DNA of 34,129 bases from Priapulus caudatus (GCF_000485595.1 NW_014577770.1:104702-138830); one strand, 5' to 3'. Positions 10,583 through 23,000 are shown, counted from the first letter of the stretch. Numbers and translations: made by a program. Notes: generated from the sequence alone by a model not told the origin.

Positions 10583-10810
10583 CTCATGTGTCCCACCACT
10601 ACAATGCGCATGTTACTGGCGCGCTATGGGTCCGCCCGCCAATTCATTCGGGCAGCGATCCATAGCGCCAGCGCTGATACTGTCGTAGGACGTTTCTCGA
10701 TCGGGCGGTGCGTGCGCTTTGCGCGGATTGCGCGGCGGAAGATCGGCGCTTATAGCGCTTGGGATTCAACACCTTTCGGCAAACGCGTCTCTAGTATCCG
10801 TCTCATCTGG
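10583..10810 (+). repeat. Dispersed hairpin repeat G, copy 1
   Basis: About 228 bases shared in reverse with 22817-23047. It includes TGTGTCCC at the left, an imperfect hairpin (arms 10617-10638 and 10649-10670), CGCTGATACTGTCGTAGGACG (10671-10691), CAACACCTTTCGGCAA and GTCTCATCTGG at the right end. Confidence 0.8.
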
Positions 10811-11000
10811 TTATCTTCTATAGGGTTAGGCTTAGGGTTAGCACGCTAGGCCTTGCGCATTCACGCATGTGGTGTACCTGTGGACATTGCGTGCGCACAC
10901 ACGGTGTGTGTAAGCAACATAGTCTGTTGTCGCGCCCTGCCCTGCTGCTGTTTTTTGGTATGTACTGTTGTTGTTGGGTGTATCGCATGGCTCTGCTGCT
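10811..11000 (-). repeat. Junction block C with telomere-like start, inverted copy
   Basis: Starts TAGGGTTAGGCTTAGGGTTAG, then CCTTGCGCATTCACGCATG, GTGTACCTGTGG and GCGTGCGCACACACGG, leading into CTG/TTG repeats. It mirrors 2100-2205. Confidence 0.75.
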
Positions 11001-11099
11001 GCTATACTATTGGCCCGCTTAATTAGTTGGGCCATTGCGCCGCGCCGCGGCACGTGCTGCTCGGCTGATGTTGATTGTGGCTAATTGATCTGTTTGTTG

Positions 11100-11310
11100 T
11101 TTCTCTGCTGGCTGCTCGGGCGCTACTGATGTTGTTGTTGTTGTTACTGCTGCTGCTGCCGCTACTGATGTTGTTGTTGTTACTGCTGCTGCTGCCGCTA
11201 CTGATGTTGTTGTTGTTACTCATGCTGCTGCTGCCGCTACTGATGTTGTTGTTGTTACTGCTGCTGCTGCCGCTACTGATGTTGTTGTTGTTACTCATGC
11301 TGCTGCTTGC
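11100..11310 (-). repeat. Minisatellite B, third array (36-bp unit)
   Basis: Five to six units, some carrying an ACTCATGCTG variant, giving an [12 protein letters not shown]-type reading. The open frame across it is a repeat translation. Confidence 0.9.
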
Positions 11311-11522
11311 GATGTCTCCCGAATTAAGGCGAGCGATCGAAGTCACCGCCGTCAGCTGCATAATGCGCAGATGTTTGTCACGCACACCTGACGTTGGTCG
11401 TTTCCCCGAGATATCGACGCCAAGCAGGCAGGTTAAGCTAGACTAAATCCCACAGTACAGGACAAGGACGAAATACTAGTACATCAAAGTACCCCAATTT
11501 TAAGTTCTTCTTAGATTTAGAA

Positions 11523-11561
<39 letters not shown>

Positions 11562-13410
11562 TGTTATGAATGATAACAGCTAGGACTCCAGTTGTGATCC
11601 AGTACTGACTGTACTGCTGCGAGCGAGCTGCGATCAGGTGGTGTGTGACGTACTTGAAACCTAATATGTTTTATTAAAACTGCATATATTATGCCCGCCA
11701 ATTAATCTGAAAATTCCTCCGTCACAAGCATCCATCAATTTCTCTACACAGATTACGTCACTTACACGGATTAATTTCCGTACCTATAGGTCCAATTTCC
11801 TTACGTAGATATTGATAAAATACCATAAATGTGCTGCCACCTCATGTCATGTTTTCCGCCGTGAACTATTTATACGTATACTCCATCGCAAAAATCAAAG
11901 GACAATCACGGGGCACGTGTGCAGTGTATTGTCAGCATGCGATCGAAGCGGCCCATGGCGTTAACAAATTCGATATCTCGACCCGAACGACCTTGGCGTA
12001 AAATTAGGCAACGCCTGCTTCGTGTTCGCGTCGGTTCTTGTGCGCTTGACTCATGTTGTTTAGCATGATAGAGACATGGTCATTCTTAAAAGTATTATTT
12101 TTACATATTTACCACATCTTATACTGCCGTTTCGTGCCACCGACGATTTTTTTTTTTAAATAGACTGAAATGCAATCGCTCGCGCTATATATGGAAACTT
12201 GCGATACGTTTAATAAACAGAATCTTTACTGTTGCTGAACTGCGCTTTTGATCATGATCTTTACTATTCCTAACTTGGATTTACCGCGAACCATAATATT
12301 TATATATAATAATAATACTATATAATAAAATATATAATAATTATATTTTTATAAAACGCTATGCGGTCGTCGTGGCAGATTTAGACAATTCTTCGACTTT
12401 GAGCTCTCGTAGGTCCATGACTTTTGTGAAATTGTACGCGGTTGCCACCGATCAAATTACACCGAATGAACCCAACAGTGACAATAAAATTTCTTTCTCA
12501 CAGTGTCGGCTACACCTTCCATACAATTGAATCAGTCTAGCAGTGACACGCTCCTAACTTTATCACGCCAACATGCAGCCACGGGCCACGTAAGACGCGG
12601 CATCTCTGCATCGCGCTGTCCGCAGTCACCGGCAGCTGCGACGGTCGCCTAGGTAACGAACTAACTAACGAACAATCTAATGAACTATCCGCGCACATCT
12701 AATGTGTCCCGGTAATTGCGCGCGCGGGCATTGTCGAAAACACATGTTGTCGACACAAGTTGTTACGCGACGGCTGCCTACACTAGAAATACACTCGCGC
12801 TCTCGCTAGTCAATATTTTCCCAGTCTTATAAAAAGAGTCTAAACACCGAGTCCCGATTTTTAAAATGCCGATTCTACAGTCTAGTGTAGCACAATATAG
12901 CAACAGTGATATGTCTAAATGGAAAAAATTTCTACAGCAGTTACAATGTCAAGTTAGCATGGGGTCATGAATTTAATCATCAAGAATTTAAAATCGAGGC
13001 AATTAACGAATTTATTTCTAGGCAACTATTTGTGAGAGACATTGAGCATTTTCTACCAATAAAAATGCAGAGTGAGCATTAGGCCTTAGAGTAAATTAGT
13101 CTTGGAATTAAATCTGTCAAGCCTGCCCAAGCTGCTTTAAAAAAAACATAACATCTACTATATAATCCATCGTAAAATCCATAAAGATCAGAGTCCTGCT
13201 TAAAATTTACCAGGATTTGAAATTGCCCACTTACGCCTTCTAACTCGGCGACGTGAAACGTGAAGAGGAACGCGCATGCGCAATCGCGTACGCTCCCTCG
13301 TGCCGCTCATGTACATTTTTGGCCCGCTGACAAGACGGTGCTAAATTATGATAAAATTTTGAAAGAGCAGAATATAATGGATTGTACGCATTTCATGTGA
13401 TTCACTACGA
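11311..13410. other. AT-rich spacer, no gene recognised
   Basis: Holds an (AT)n run at 11529-11558, poly-T near 12147-12158 and an AT-only stretch at 12297-12355. A small exon-like reading after TTATTTCTAG near 13019 (QLFVRDIEHFLPIKMQ) is too short to support. Nothing else is seen. Confidence 0.5.
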
Positions 13411-13443
13411 GCGTTGCAAGGTCTCGATACAACTATAATTAAT

Positions 13444-13730
13444 AGCTGCTGCTGCTGCTGCTGCCGCCGCCGCCGCCTGGCACAGCCGCAGCCGCCGCCA
13501 CCACCACCAGTAAGTAGTAGTAGTATTGGTAGTATATATAGTAGCAGTAGCCGTAGCCGTAGCTGTAGTAGGGTAGTGGTGGTGGTGGTGGCGGCGGCGG
13601 CGTTGGCGGCGGCAGCAGTAGCAGTAGCAGCAGCAGCAGTAGCAGCAGTAGTTGCCAGTTCTACAGGTGTCGTTATACTGCTGCCACTGCTTTGGCTACT
13701 ACAGCAGCTGCTACTATTACTATGGGGGCC
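13444..13730. repeat. Compound trinucleotide repeat with inverted halves
   Basis: (TGC)6(CGC)n on the left faces (GGC)n...(AGC)n on the right around a TAG/GTG-rich middle, so either strand can fold into a GC-rich hairpin. Its open frames are repeat translations. Confidence 0.85.
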
Positions 13731-15095
13731 GCCCTATAGACCGAAGGTCCGATAGACCGAAGGTCCGATAGACCGAATATTGAAAAGGGACCTATAGACC
13801 GAAGGTCCGGTAAACCGAATATTGAAAAGGGACCTATAGACCGAAGGTCGGATGACGATATTTATAATCTGTAATACCTTTATAATTTGTGACAACGACA
13901 CGCACACGCAAACGCACACGCAAGCCAGACCGCAACGCACACGAGACACGCGCGCGCAGCGCACGCGCACGCGCACGCACGCCCGACACGCCGAACACAA
14001 CACCACACGCAACCCCACCCCACACAGAGTGAAGATAATTGTTGTCTGCACTGTTTGTTGTGTCGTATTCCTCGAATAAACGCCGGGCTTATTGTTTTCG
14101 TCCCTATGCCCCGAGTGCCTTTCAGCATGCCTTTTTCAGCAGGGGGTTTTTGTTTTATGCTGTCACCGGTATTTGTTTTTTTCCTTCGTAATGTAATATC
14201 TAAGCAGGCTGTTATTTCGTGACAATTCCCGGCCAACGCGAGACTTCGAGGCGCGAGGCCGACGTTCGCCGGTCCGCACACCGGTAATCCGTTTATACTT
14301 TTATTCTTTTTGGTTAACAGAAATATTATTCAAAGGGAGGTATTGGGGTGGCGACGTTTGTCTTTGCAACATTTCTACTCGTACTCGATAATAATGCAAA
14401 AACATAGATGTTCATTTAAGCAACCCCCCCCGTATTTAGTATTATGCTCGATTTGATGTGTGTAAAATCTTTTCGGTTTCTCTTTTCGGGGCGGTTGAAT
14501 ATATTTTATGTTTGGGTTTAGGCTGGCGGTTTGTTTAATTTTTTTTTTTTTTTTTTTGTTCGATTGTCGGGTTCGAGTGTAGCGCCCAGCAAATTTGGTA
14601 ACCCCCGTGTCTATGTGTGGTGTTGTGCGTGTGCGTTTGTGCTATGTGTGGGTGTGTGTGTGTGTGTGTGTGTGTGTTGTGTGTGATGTGTGTGAGAGAG
14701 AGACAGAGAGAGAGAGAGACGAGGCAGAGAGACGGAGAGGTGGTGTGTGTGTGTGTGGTGTGTGTGTGTATGTGTGTGTGTTGTGTGTGTGTGTTCGTGG
14801 AGGGTGGGCGTGACAGAGGGAGGAAGAGAGAGGGGGTGAATGTGTGTTGTGTGTGTGTGTGGGGGGGGTGGGTTGTGTGCGAGTGCGCTGTTATTGTGGG
14901 TGTTGTGAGAGAGAGAGAGTGGAGGGAGATGAGGAGAGGAAAGAGAAGAGAGAGAGGGAGAGGTGTGTGGTGTGTGTGTGTGTGGTGTGTGTGTGTGTGT
15001 GTGTGTGTGTGTTGTGGGTGTGTGTGTGTGTGTGATGTGTGTTGTGTGTGTCGTGTGAGGGGAGGGAGAGAGAGGGAGAGGAGGAGGAGGCAGGT

Positions 15096-15143
<48 letters not shown>

Positions 15144-15400
15144 GCGTGTGTGTGTGTGTGGGCGTGTGCGTGTTCTGTGGTGCTGTGTGTGTGGTGAGAG
15201 AGATAGAGAGACGAGGAGAGAGAGGGAGAAGGTGTGTGTGTGTGGTGTGTGGTGTGGGTGTGTGTGTGGTGTGGTGTGTGAGAGAGAGGGGAGAGGAGGA
15301 TGAGAGAGAGGAGAGGGAGAGAGGGAGAAAGGTGTGTGTGTGTGCGTGTGCGCGTGCGTGTGTGCGCATGCGTGCGTGTGTGCATGCGTGCGTGTGCGTA

Positions 15401-15440
<40 letters not shown>

Positions 15441-15567
15441 TGTGTGTGTGTGTGTGTGTGTGTGAACGCGTAGCCACTGCGTATTCCGAAAATGCATCTT
15501 TACACCTTGAACACATAACCTTCGGTCTATCGGACCTTCGGTCTATAGGGCCTTCGGTCTATAGGGC
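13731..15567. mobile_element. Inverted-motif-bounded element, class unknown
   Basis: Both ends begin GCCCTATAGACCGAAGG in inverted orientation. The left end has several copies of ATAGACCGAAGGTC with AATATTGAAAAGGGACC spacers (13731-13853), and the right end has three copies (15519-15567). The interior carries an ACGC-rich stretch, unique sequence (14030-14590) and the GT/GA block. No clear target duplication is visible; both flanks are TACTATTACTAT-like, which hides it. No transposase frame is present. Confidence 0.5.
14610..15465 (+). repeat. GT/GA compound microsatellite block
   Basis: About 850 bases of GTGTGT runs alternating about five times with GAGAGA/GAGGA stretches, ending in TGCG repeats. 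This is a purine/GT-rich plus strand against a CA/CT minus strand. All long frames here (His/Thr-, Cys/Val- or Ser/Leu-rich) are repeat translations. Confidence 0.95.
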
Positions 15568-15707
15568 TGTAACCATTACTATTGGTGCTGCTGCTACTAT
15601 TACTATTGGTGCTACTGGTACACACGCGCGCGTGCGCCGATGCACGATCATGCACATCCTCACACGCAAACGCACACGCGAACGAGCGCGCAAACAGGTC
15701 TGCGCAA

Positions 15708-15850
15708 AGTAACTCAATAACCGATTGGAATGTAATAATCATTGCCTTTAAAAGAGCACTATCACAAGGTTTAATGCATTATCTTTGCTCACATCCCTCT
15801 AATGTGCTTTTCGATCGGATAGAAAGTATAGAATCTCTCCGCTTTCCTGA
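15708..15850 (+). CDS. Candidate exon, unrecognised
   Basis: Reads SNSITDWNVIIIAFKRALSQ then LCSHPSNVLFDRIESIESL and RFPE, followed by donor-like GAG|GTAGGT. Composition is protein-like and the frame is open. The upstream acceptor is unclear and no family is recognised. It may belong with the plus-strand candidates at 16147 and 16436. Confidence 0.25.
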
Positions 15851-16146
15851 GGTAGGTATATGCAAAGCAAATCCCAAGTCTAATACTTAAGGAGATCATG
15901 TTTCCAACGTGTTTCTCACGTAAAACATAAAGCTTCACTAAAAATATTAAATACCTAAATATTTAATAAAAAATACTAAATAAAATACTTAAAATACTTA
16001 TATTAAATAATTTTTATATAACAATATCAATGTACTTATATTTCTTTTTTGTAATTACGTTCCTGTTTTCATTGTTTGATAGTTACACAAGATTATAGGA
16101 TATTATAATTTTTCTCCGTGCATCCAGAAAATTGTCTTTCTTTAAA

Positions 16147-16284
16147 ATGGATAAACCTCGCAACAAAAAGCCGACATACACCTACTGTGAGAATACTCGC
16201 AGTATGCAAACATCACGAAATGTTCTTATTGAGTCAGAAATGTGCTCCGAATTAGAGCATTTTGAAAACTCCATCGGACAAATA
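16147..16284 (+). CDS. Candidate exon with ATG, unrecognised
   Basis: ATG at 16147 reads MDKPRNKKPTYTYCENTRSM and on to FENSIGQI, followed by a GTAGGCC donor-like site. A second frame of the same stretch reads NLATKSRHTPTVRILAVCKH, so the true frame is uncertain. Confidence 0.2.
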
Positions 16285-16435
16285 GTAGGCCTATGCTAGC
16301 GCAAGTAGTTCCTGGATAGAAAACACTATATTTGTTTGCTGATTGCATAAGTAATGTAGATAACGTTCAACAAATTTAACAATTTTGTACTGAACAAACA
16401 TCAAATAATGAATTATAACTTGTTTTATCATAGAA

Positions 16436-16583
16436 AAGAACTGTTAATGAAAATTGTGATAGCTCGGCTGTGTACCGGATGTGTAAACATCACTGTGGTG
16501 TCACTTTCGTAAGAGAAGTACTTTCGTTTAGATTTTGTGAAGTTGTAGTGAATTTTTCCAACATAGACGAGCTCACAATAGGT
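16436..16583 (+). CDS. Candidate exon antisense to ERMARD 3' region
   Basis: After TTTTATCATAG the plus strand is open for about 49 codons (KRTVNENCDSSAVYRMCKHH and on to DELTI), then GTAGGCC. The minus strand is also open here, so this could instead be ERMARD 3' UTR or an alternative last exon. Confidence 0.2.
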
Positions 16584-16687
16584 AGGCCTATATCTATGCA
16601 TTTTGCTGCAAGAACATATTAACATATAACATGTTTTTTTGGCGTATTAACATGTTTCTGTCAACGGTCTGCAAGAGGAAGTCGATG

Positions 16688-17021
16688 TTATGAATAATGC
16701 TGAGACCAGACTGTTTCTGACAGCGCCCCTGGTGACGTAAACACCGTGCTACGTAAGGGTGCATCAGCCCCATCTTTCACTTCGCTCCCACTCGCCGCTT
16801 GCTGCGACGCGCAGAGCCATGCGGAAGCAGCACGTGTCACGTACCTCGCTGTTTTGTGGCGATCGTCGGCCGCCGTGCGGTGCTCCAACGTGTCAAGAAC
16901 GTAGCAGACGACCACCAGGGCGAGCCTTGTCCCCACACCGATAGACGTTATGCTCTCCAGCGCCCTCTGGTAGGTCGCACGCTGTCGCGAGCGAAGTTCC
17001 TTTTCCTGTAACTGCCGAAAC
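16688..17021 (-). CDS. ERMARD: ERMARD terminal coding exon 15
   Basis: The acceptor GGTGTGGCAG supplies the G that completes Arg. The exon then reads [20 protein letters not shown], matching vertebrate HRQWVERTLRSRQR. A hydrophobic stretch ([11 protein letters not shown]) follows, equivalent to the membrane-associated region. It ends ...ETVWSQHYS, stop TAA at 16688-16690. The exon is unusually GC-rich for this window. An internal donor (GCGAG|GTACGTG) could truncate it, so the last 55 or so residues are less certain. No clean AATAAA lies just downstream. Confidence 0.82.
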
Positions 17022-20000
17022 CTGCCACACCAACAAGGACGACACTAGTAAGGAACACGAAGACGCTAGTAGGGAACACGAAGACACTAGTAAGAAATAA
17101 AAAGACACTAGTCAGGAATAAAAAGACACTAGTCAGGAACACGAAGACGCTAGTATGGAACACGAAGACGTTAGTAAGGAACACGAAAACGCTAGTAAGG
17201 AACACGAAGATGCTAGTAGGGAACACGAAGACACTAGTACAAAATAAAAAGACACTAGTATAGAACACGAAGATGCTAGTGAAGAACATGAAGACGTTAG
17301 TAAGGAACATGAGGACACTAGTAAAGAACACAAAGACACTAGTGAAGAACATGAAGACACCAGGAAGGAAAATGAAGGCACCGTCGATGAACATGTACAC
17401 TCTAGTCTAGTGAGACAAGAAATTATACAAGTAAGTAACAAGGGGGCTCTAGTACGAAACGGTTACACTAGGATGGACTATACTACTACTGTATTTTAGT
17501 TTGTATTATTATGCTAGCATGCAGTTTATACGAATGAAACTGCAGATGACAGTAGCAACACTTGGGCTTATAATAGAAACAAATAGGGATGATAGCTGGT
17601 TGTGTAACACGAGGTGGGAAGCTGGCTGAATTGAGAGCATTGGTCGTTTCACAGTTTCACTAAGAAGTACGAGCGATTCGCTGTATGACCTCGGGTGTTC
17701 TGTACTGGATTGCCTGGATGATGGCTACTGGCCAAGTGTCTACTGTCATTTGAAACAGACTCAGCAGTTAGTACTTTAGCCAAAGCCCGAAGATCGATCG
17801 AAATGCTTGCTCGTTTGATTAGCAAATATTATTGAGTAGTGATGTGGGAAAACAAAATTGATGTGAAGGAAGCAAAGACGACCTGTTTTGGAAGTTGCAT
17901 ATAAGGGTGAGCATGTGTGGAGTACGGAGGGAGAGAAACAGTCGACTAGTTCAGAGAGTAGATAGTAGACAGCATGAACTAACCCCTTAAGTGTAGTTGT
18001 TCGGCTATAATGACCTTAAACTGTGTTAGATGCGTAAACGTGTTTGAATTTGTTCAGAGAGAGAACGTTCCTTTTTAAATCTTGCTTCATGAGTAAATAT
18101 TTGCATTAATTTGGGCTTATTGTATTATTTTGAGTTTTTACAGCTTAGCAATACACCTACTTTGACATTGGAGTTCATCCGTTTAACTGTGGTTTCTCGA
18201 CTACAATTACCTGAGATTCAGGCCATTCTGTAGTTGCTCTGACAGAGCCGTGCAATTCTGCACGATGCAACGTAGCAGGCCAATGAGCTCCAACTCCGCT
18301 TTTGGCCTGTAGAGGGTGCTGCCTGTCATCCCTTGCAAGAGGTGCTGTGTCTGCTTGACAATATGCTCGAACGGCAACACGAACCTACAGACAGCCAATG
18401 GAGCACGCAAGTTTGGTTGGATTCTCGCTGAGCATTATGTCCGAGCTAATAATCTGGCTTGTTTGGTCGGATTACTGATCGAGCTGATCCTGCTGTGGTG
18501 GGTGGATCAAAGCAGATCCAATATGGTGGCATGCGAAATCAGCCATTCAGGGCAAGCTGCTGGTCGTCAAACATACATTGATAGGTCACAATTAAGACCA
18601 AAACTCACAGCAATGACAACAGGCAACCATAAAGTTCAGCGCCAAAGTTTCAGTAACTGTCCCCAGCAACACTGCAAGCATTAACGACTGGCACTGGTCA
18701 GGTTTGCTCGAGAAATGCGCCAGATCTCATTAAACCGAATTTCTCTGTACAGATAAACTGGCCCATAAGCATGAAAGCCATGGGATGAAGTATTATCCTA
18801 AGAATGGGTAACGCACTTAGAAGCACATGTCAGGCCGCACTACCTTTATAGTGAGTCTACCAAACTTTTTACGCAATCATACACCCTGGCAGGTGTTGTG
18901 CAGCACATGTCATATAAACATGCAAAAAACAGTAGAATAGTAATGAAATTATTTTAATAGCTAACAGCAGTAATGTATTAGCAACTTAACGATTAATTGT
19001 ATCTTTTAATTGCAATACAGAACAAGGAGAAATGAAATAATACCTACTTATCCAGGCCTCCATCGCAGAAAGTCGATGACATCTGCGTAATGCTGAGAGC
19101 TGCTTGGCATGCAGGACGGAACAGAGGCTCTGTGGCGGACACGTTACTCCACGAGCAACGGATTCCATCAAACACGCTGCAAAATGTGCGGAATTCACAT
19201 TAGTACTTAGACGAAATAAAGTCCAAAACAGTATAAAAATTCGAAAAATTTGATCAGGATGCATATGACATGTTTTCAAGATTGATAATTGAACTCGGAA
19301 CGCAAGTAAACATTGAATCGTAGACAACACCATCTCGCAACATACTGCCAAAGTATCTGTGAGATATTTGTGCAATAAAATTTATTTGAATTTGAATTTG
19401 AATTTGACAGACAGTATTCACTTGCGTACGTGTGAACGCGCCGACTCAAACCAACCCGAGCCAAATTTAGCCTGAGCCAAATTTATCCCATTTAGCTCGA
19501 GCCAAACCATTACCGTGTGAACGCGGTATTAGTATTCACTTAGCAATTATTACCTGGTTGTTAGTCACCTAACTACTATTCACTTAGCTGTTATCCACCT
19601 AAGTGGTGCTCACCTCTGTTACGCACCTCCCAATTACTCAGCTAGCTCATACTTACGTAAAGGTATGGGGCTTCAACATTAAGAGTGAGATACGTACAGG
19701 AGTGTCTGGATATCCGTGGGCTCTGTAATCACCCTAATTGATTTCTCTTCATATAGAGAGAGCTACAAACGCCTCGCAGAAATATGAAAAGGGCAAATTT
19801 CATACCGGTCGTCTGGAACGCAGAGCTCTGACCAGGTGGATAGTGACCCAGAACAGTCCTTGATCTATGAAGTGAAACCACAATTCAAATATTCACCAAT
19901 GCAATTCACTATCCATGCTGGAGTACTACTCCTACTACTGCTATTATTTTCATAGGACTGCAAATTATTTTTCTATTTCTTCTTCTTATTATTATTAGTA

Positions 20001-23000
20001 TTATCAGAATAATTCAAACTTTCTGTGTCCACATTAAAATATGTAACATTTACCCAAGTTCACATAATCATGTGCATCAACAGAAACTGTGCACAACGGG
20101 ACACCGCCCTTGTTCGTCTGTTTGATGCGCTATGTGTTTTTAACAGATTCATACCCACAAATAGAAGGCGAATCCAGACGAGTAATGCACTACTATGATC
20201 CATCATGATCACGGACGTGCACTTAAATGTGATCACACAAACTCGGCAAGCGAACACGTGTAAAATTACTAATTTGATTACCTGTCGCACGAGTGCCGAT
20301 CTCGGATGGAATATCGACTCGTAGCCTTTTATAGCCGCCAGTAGCCGGTAGACTCCATTCTCCTAATAGTGGGAGTGTCAGAGAGTGTTAGAGTAATTTA
20401 GTAGATATATATATGCATTGTTTTGCACCTCTTATTGATTTGTCACTGTATCTTATATTTGTATCTTACGTATCTTATCTTATGTGAAAGGAAAATGATG
20501 TGGGGGAGTCCATTTTTGAGTATCCGAGGTAAAACGTGTGCAATTTCCCAGGTTACAGTTAAATCGCAATTATTAGTTCTTTTTAATCTTTACAATCTAT
20601 TTTATTTTAATTAATTGGTATTTCCCGGTTCCTAGGTAGTTAAAATGGTCTAATATAAATCCACATCCCGAAAAGCAATGGGTTCACTTTCTCATATATG
20701 TAATGTGTATGTAGGGTTATGTTGTGTATTGACAACGTAGTCTGTTCTAGCTATGGATAACTCACATATATGGCAGAAATAGGAGATCGCAGTATAAGAA
20801 GGTTGATGCAAAACAACAGTATAAGAGAAAATTCAGGGTAAAATGGCAATACATTTCAAATATACATAACAAGATAATATAGGACAGGGGTACATGTGGA
20901 AGAAAGAAATACAGGGCAGGTGTAAAGAAAACGACAATGCCAAACAATAGCACATGTGAAAATACAACATAGTGGTACATAAGAAGAGAATATAGGACAC
21001 TGACACATAATAAAGCAATATTGGAGAACTGTACATAAGTACAGAGCAAGAGTAAAGGCGGGACCCGGAGATAATTGGAAAGAGGTACATGGGTGAGTGA
21101 GTGAATCTGGGTCGCACAGGGCCATGCCTTATTTATATACAGTCCTGAAATAATATAAGAATATATAAAAAATATTATACTATACTCCCGGCCCCCCACT
21201 CCGAGGTTGGAGGGACCGCATGCGCGTTCCCAAAATCTCCGGTAAAGGGGTATTTTTCGCGCGACAAAATCCGGCCCAAAAATTGTAAAAAAGGGGGTGT
21301 ATTTGACTTTTCACCCGGAGATTTCTTTAAAAAGGGGGTGTTTTTCCTCTCTCTCTCTTTCATCTTGAATATCATAGAAAACTTTATCAAATCCCGGGAT
21401 CAAATTCCTGAAATTCCTGCTAGTTTTGAAAGCTCATTCAGGATTATTTAATTTTGAAATGTAAAAATATTGCCCCCTTGTTCCCCTCGATCACTGAACT
21501 CTACACTACGTAGTGTAGACTGGTTCGACAGTTCCACACGCTACACTAACGTCACTACGGTTGGAATGAGAGCTCACCTGAGATAGGGGGTACATTGAGC
21601 AGTGTTCCGGATTTAGGGGGGTCTCCAAGGCAGGAAAAACCCGCAAAAAGCCCGCGAAAGGAGTTCCGGATTTAGGGGGGTCTCCAAGGCAGGAAAAACC
21701 CGCAAAAAGCCCGCGAAAGGGGGTTCAGAAATTTTAGCAGTCCTGAGATAGGGGGGTGCTTTCAAAGGGAGGGAACGAGCATATGCGTACCCTAAATAAC
21801 ACTGAGTGGAGGGGCCGGGACTATATTATATTATGTCATGTTATATTATATTACATTCCAATTAGGTTGTTGCTGCATCCTGTAGTTGCACACGCGAACG
21901 CAATCTGCTAAACAATGAGTTAGTTGTTCTATACAGATGCACCATTCAGCTGTACACGTAGCAATATGGATTTTTGGCATTTTGCACAATTTATCACAAT
22001 TTATGCAGCATCACACTGTAGATATGTGTGGTTTATTCACCATCTGTCCTTACATCGATCAATTCAGAAGCGAGCAGACCATATAGGATCCTGTTAATTA
22101 ACGAGGTGAGACAATAAGAGTCCCTTTGCTCGTGCTCGTACCTTTAGGTTCGATAGCTAGCAGATTAATTACGCAGCTACTGGCAAGGCACAGCAATGAG
22201 AGGAAACGTGTGAAAGGAGAGCCCGACTGAAAACAGAGGCATGAGTGTAAAATAGGTTAGAGATTTAATAATAATAATAATAATAATAATAATATTGCAA
22301 CGCACACGCATTTTACTACTCAGTGAAACGCACTGATAGGTTTCTCAGCTCTACGCGATCCAATGCAACTGTGACTGCAAATGAATCATAACAAAAACAG
22401 CTAAACAAGATGCCGCTCCCTGCACTGTTCTGTGAGCATTGCGACCGATAGGAAAATTGGTCGTTTCGTACAATTTCGTTCAGGAAAATAATTCGTGATG
22501 AATCCCGAAATTGTGGTTCAATTCATCTGAGTATATGGCATGGTAATAAAAGCACGCCATATTCTTCGTAACTTTTCTAACATATTCTGCATTAACATCG
22601 ATGGGGAGCCACGAACCCAGATGTTTGAGGGCAATAAAATTTGCTTGTTGTTAGGAACTAGTCCCTCTACTTTAATTCCTAATGGTTTCGCCCGAGACCT
22701 AATTGGACTGTATTGCGTGACAGTAGACAGGTTTTTCACTTCTATCAGCCATTCCTTTTTGTGTAACAGTTCTGTAACGATGGCTACAGTGGTCCTCAGC
22801 GATATCATCTAACACATCCAGATGAGACGGGATACCAGAGAAGTGTTGCCGAAAGGAGGTGTTGATCCTAACCGTTGAGCGCGGATCTTGCGCGCAGTTC
22901 CGCGGCAAGGCGCACGCGACCGCGGGAACGTCCTACGACAGTATACAGCGCTGGCAGCTATGGATCCGTGCGCCAAATGTATAGGTCGGCGCACGGATCC

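Noticed and set aside
14535-15516. Open frames of up to 320 codons rich in His/Thr or Cys/Val
   Set aside because: They are translations of GT/CA and GA/CT tracts, open in several frames and on both strands, with no protein-like composition.
16729-16972. CTCF-like motifs (GCGCCCCTGGTG and GCGCCCTCTGGTAG)
   Set aside because: Both lie in the coding part of ERMARD exon 15, so the similarity is explained by codons. GCGCCNTCT strings also recur elsewhere in the window.
16948-17400. 150-codon Phe/Val/Ser-rich minus-strand frame
   Set aside because: Translation of the 21-bp minisatellite. The real ERMARD exon begins at 17021 in another frame.
20322-20336. Minus-strand TATA box (GCTATAAAAGGC) and possible promoter
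   Set aside because: The string is inside ERMARD exon 11, where it codes AIKG in a segment that aligns to the family with flanking splice sites.
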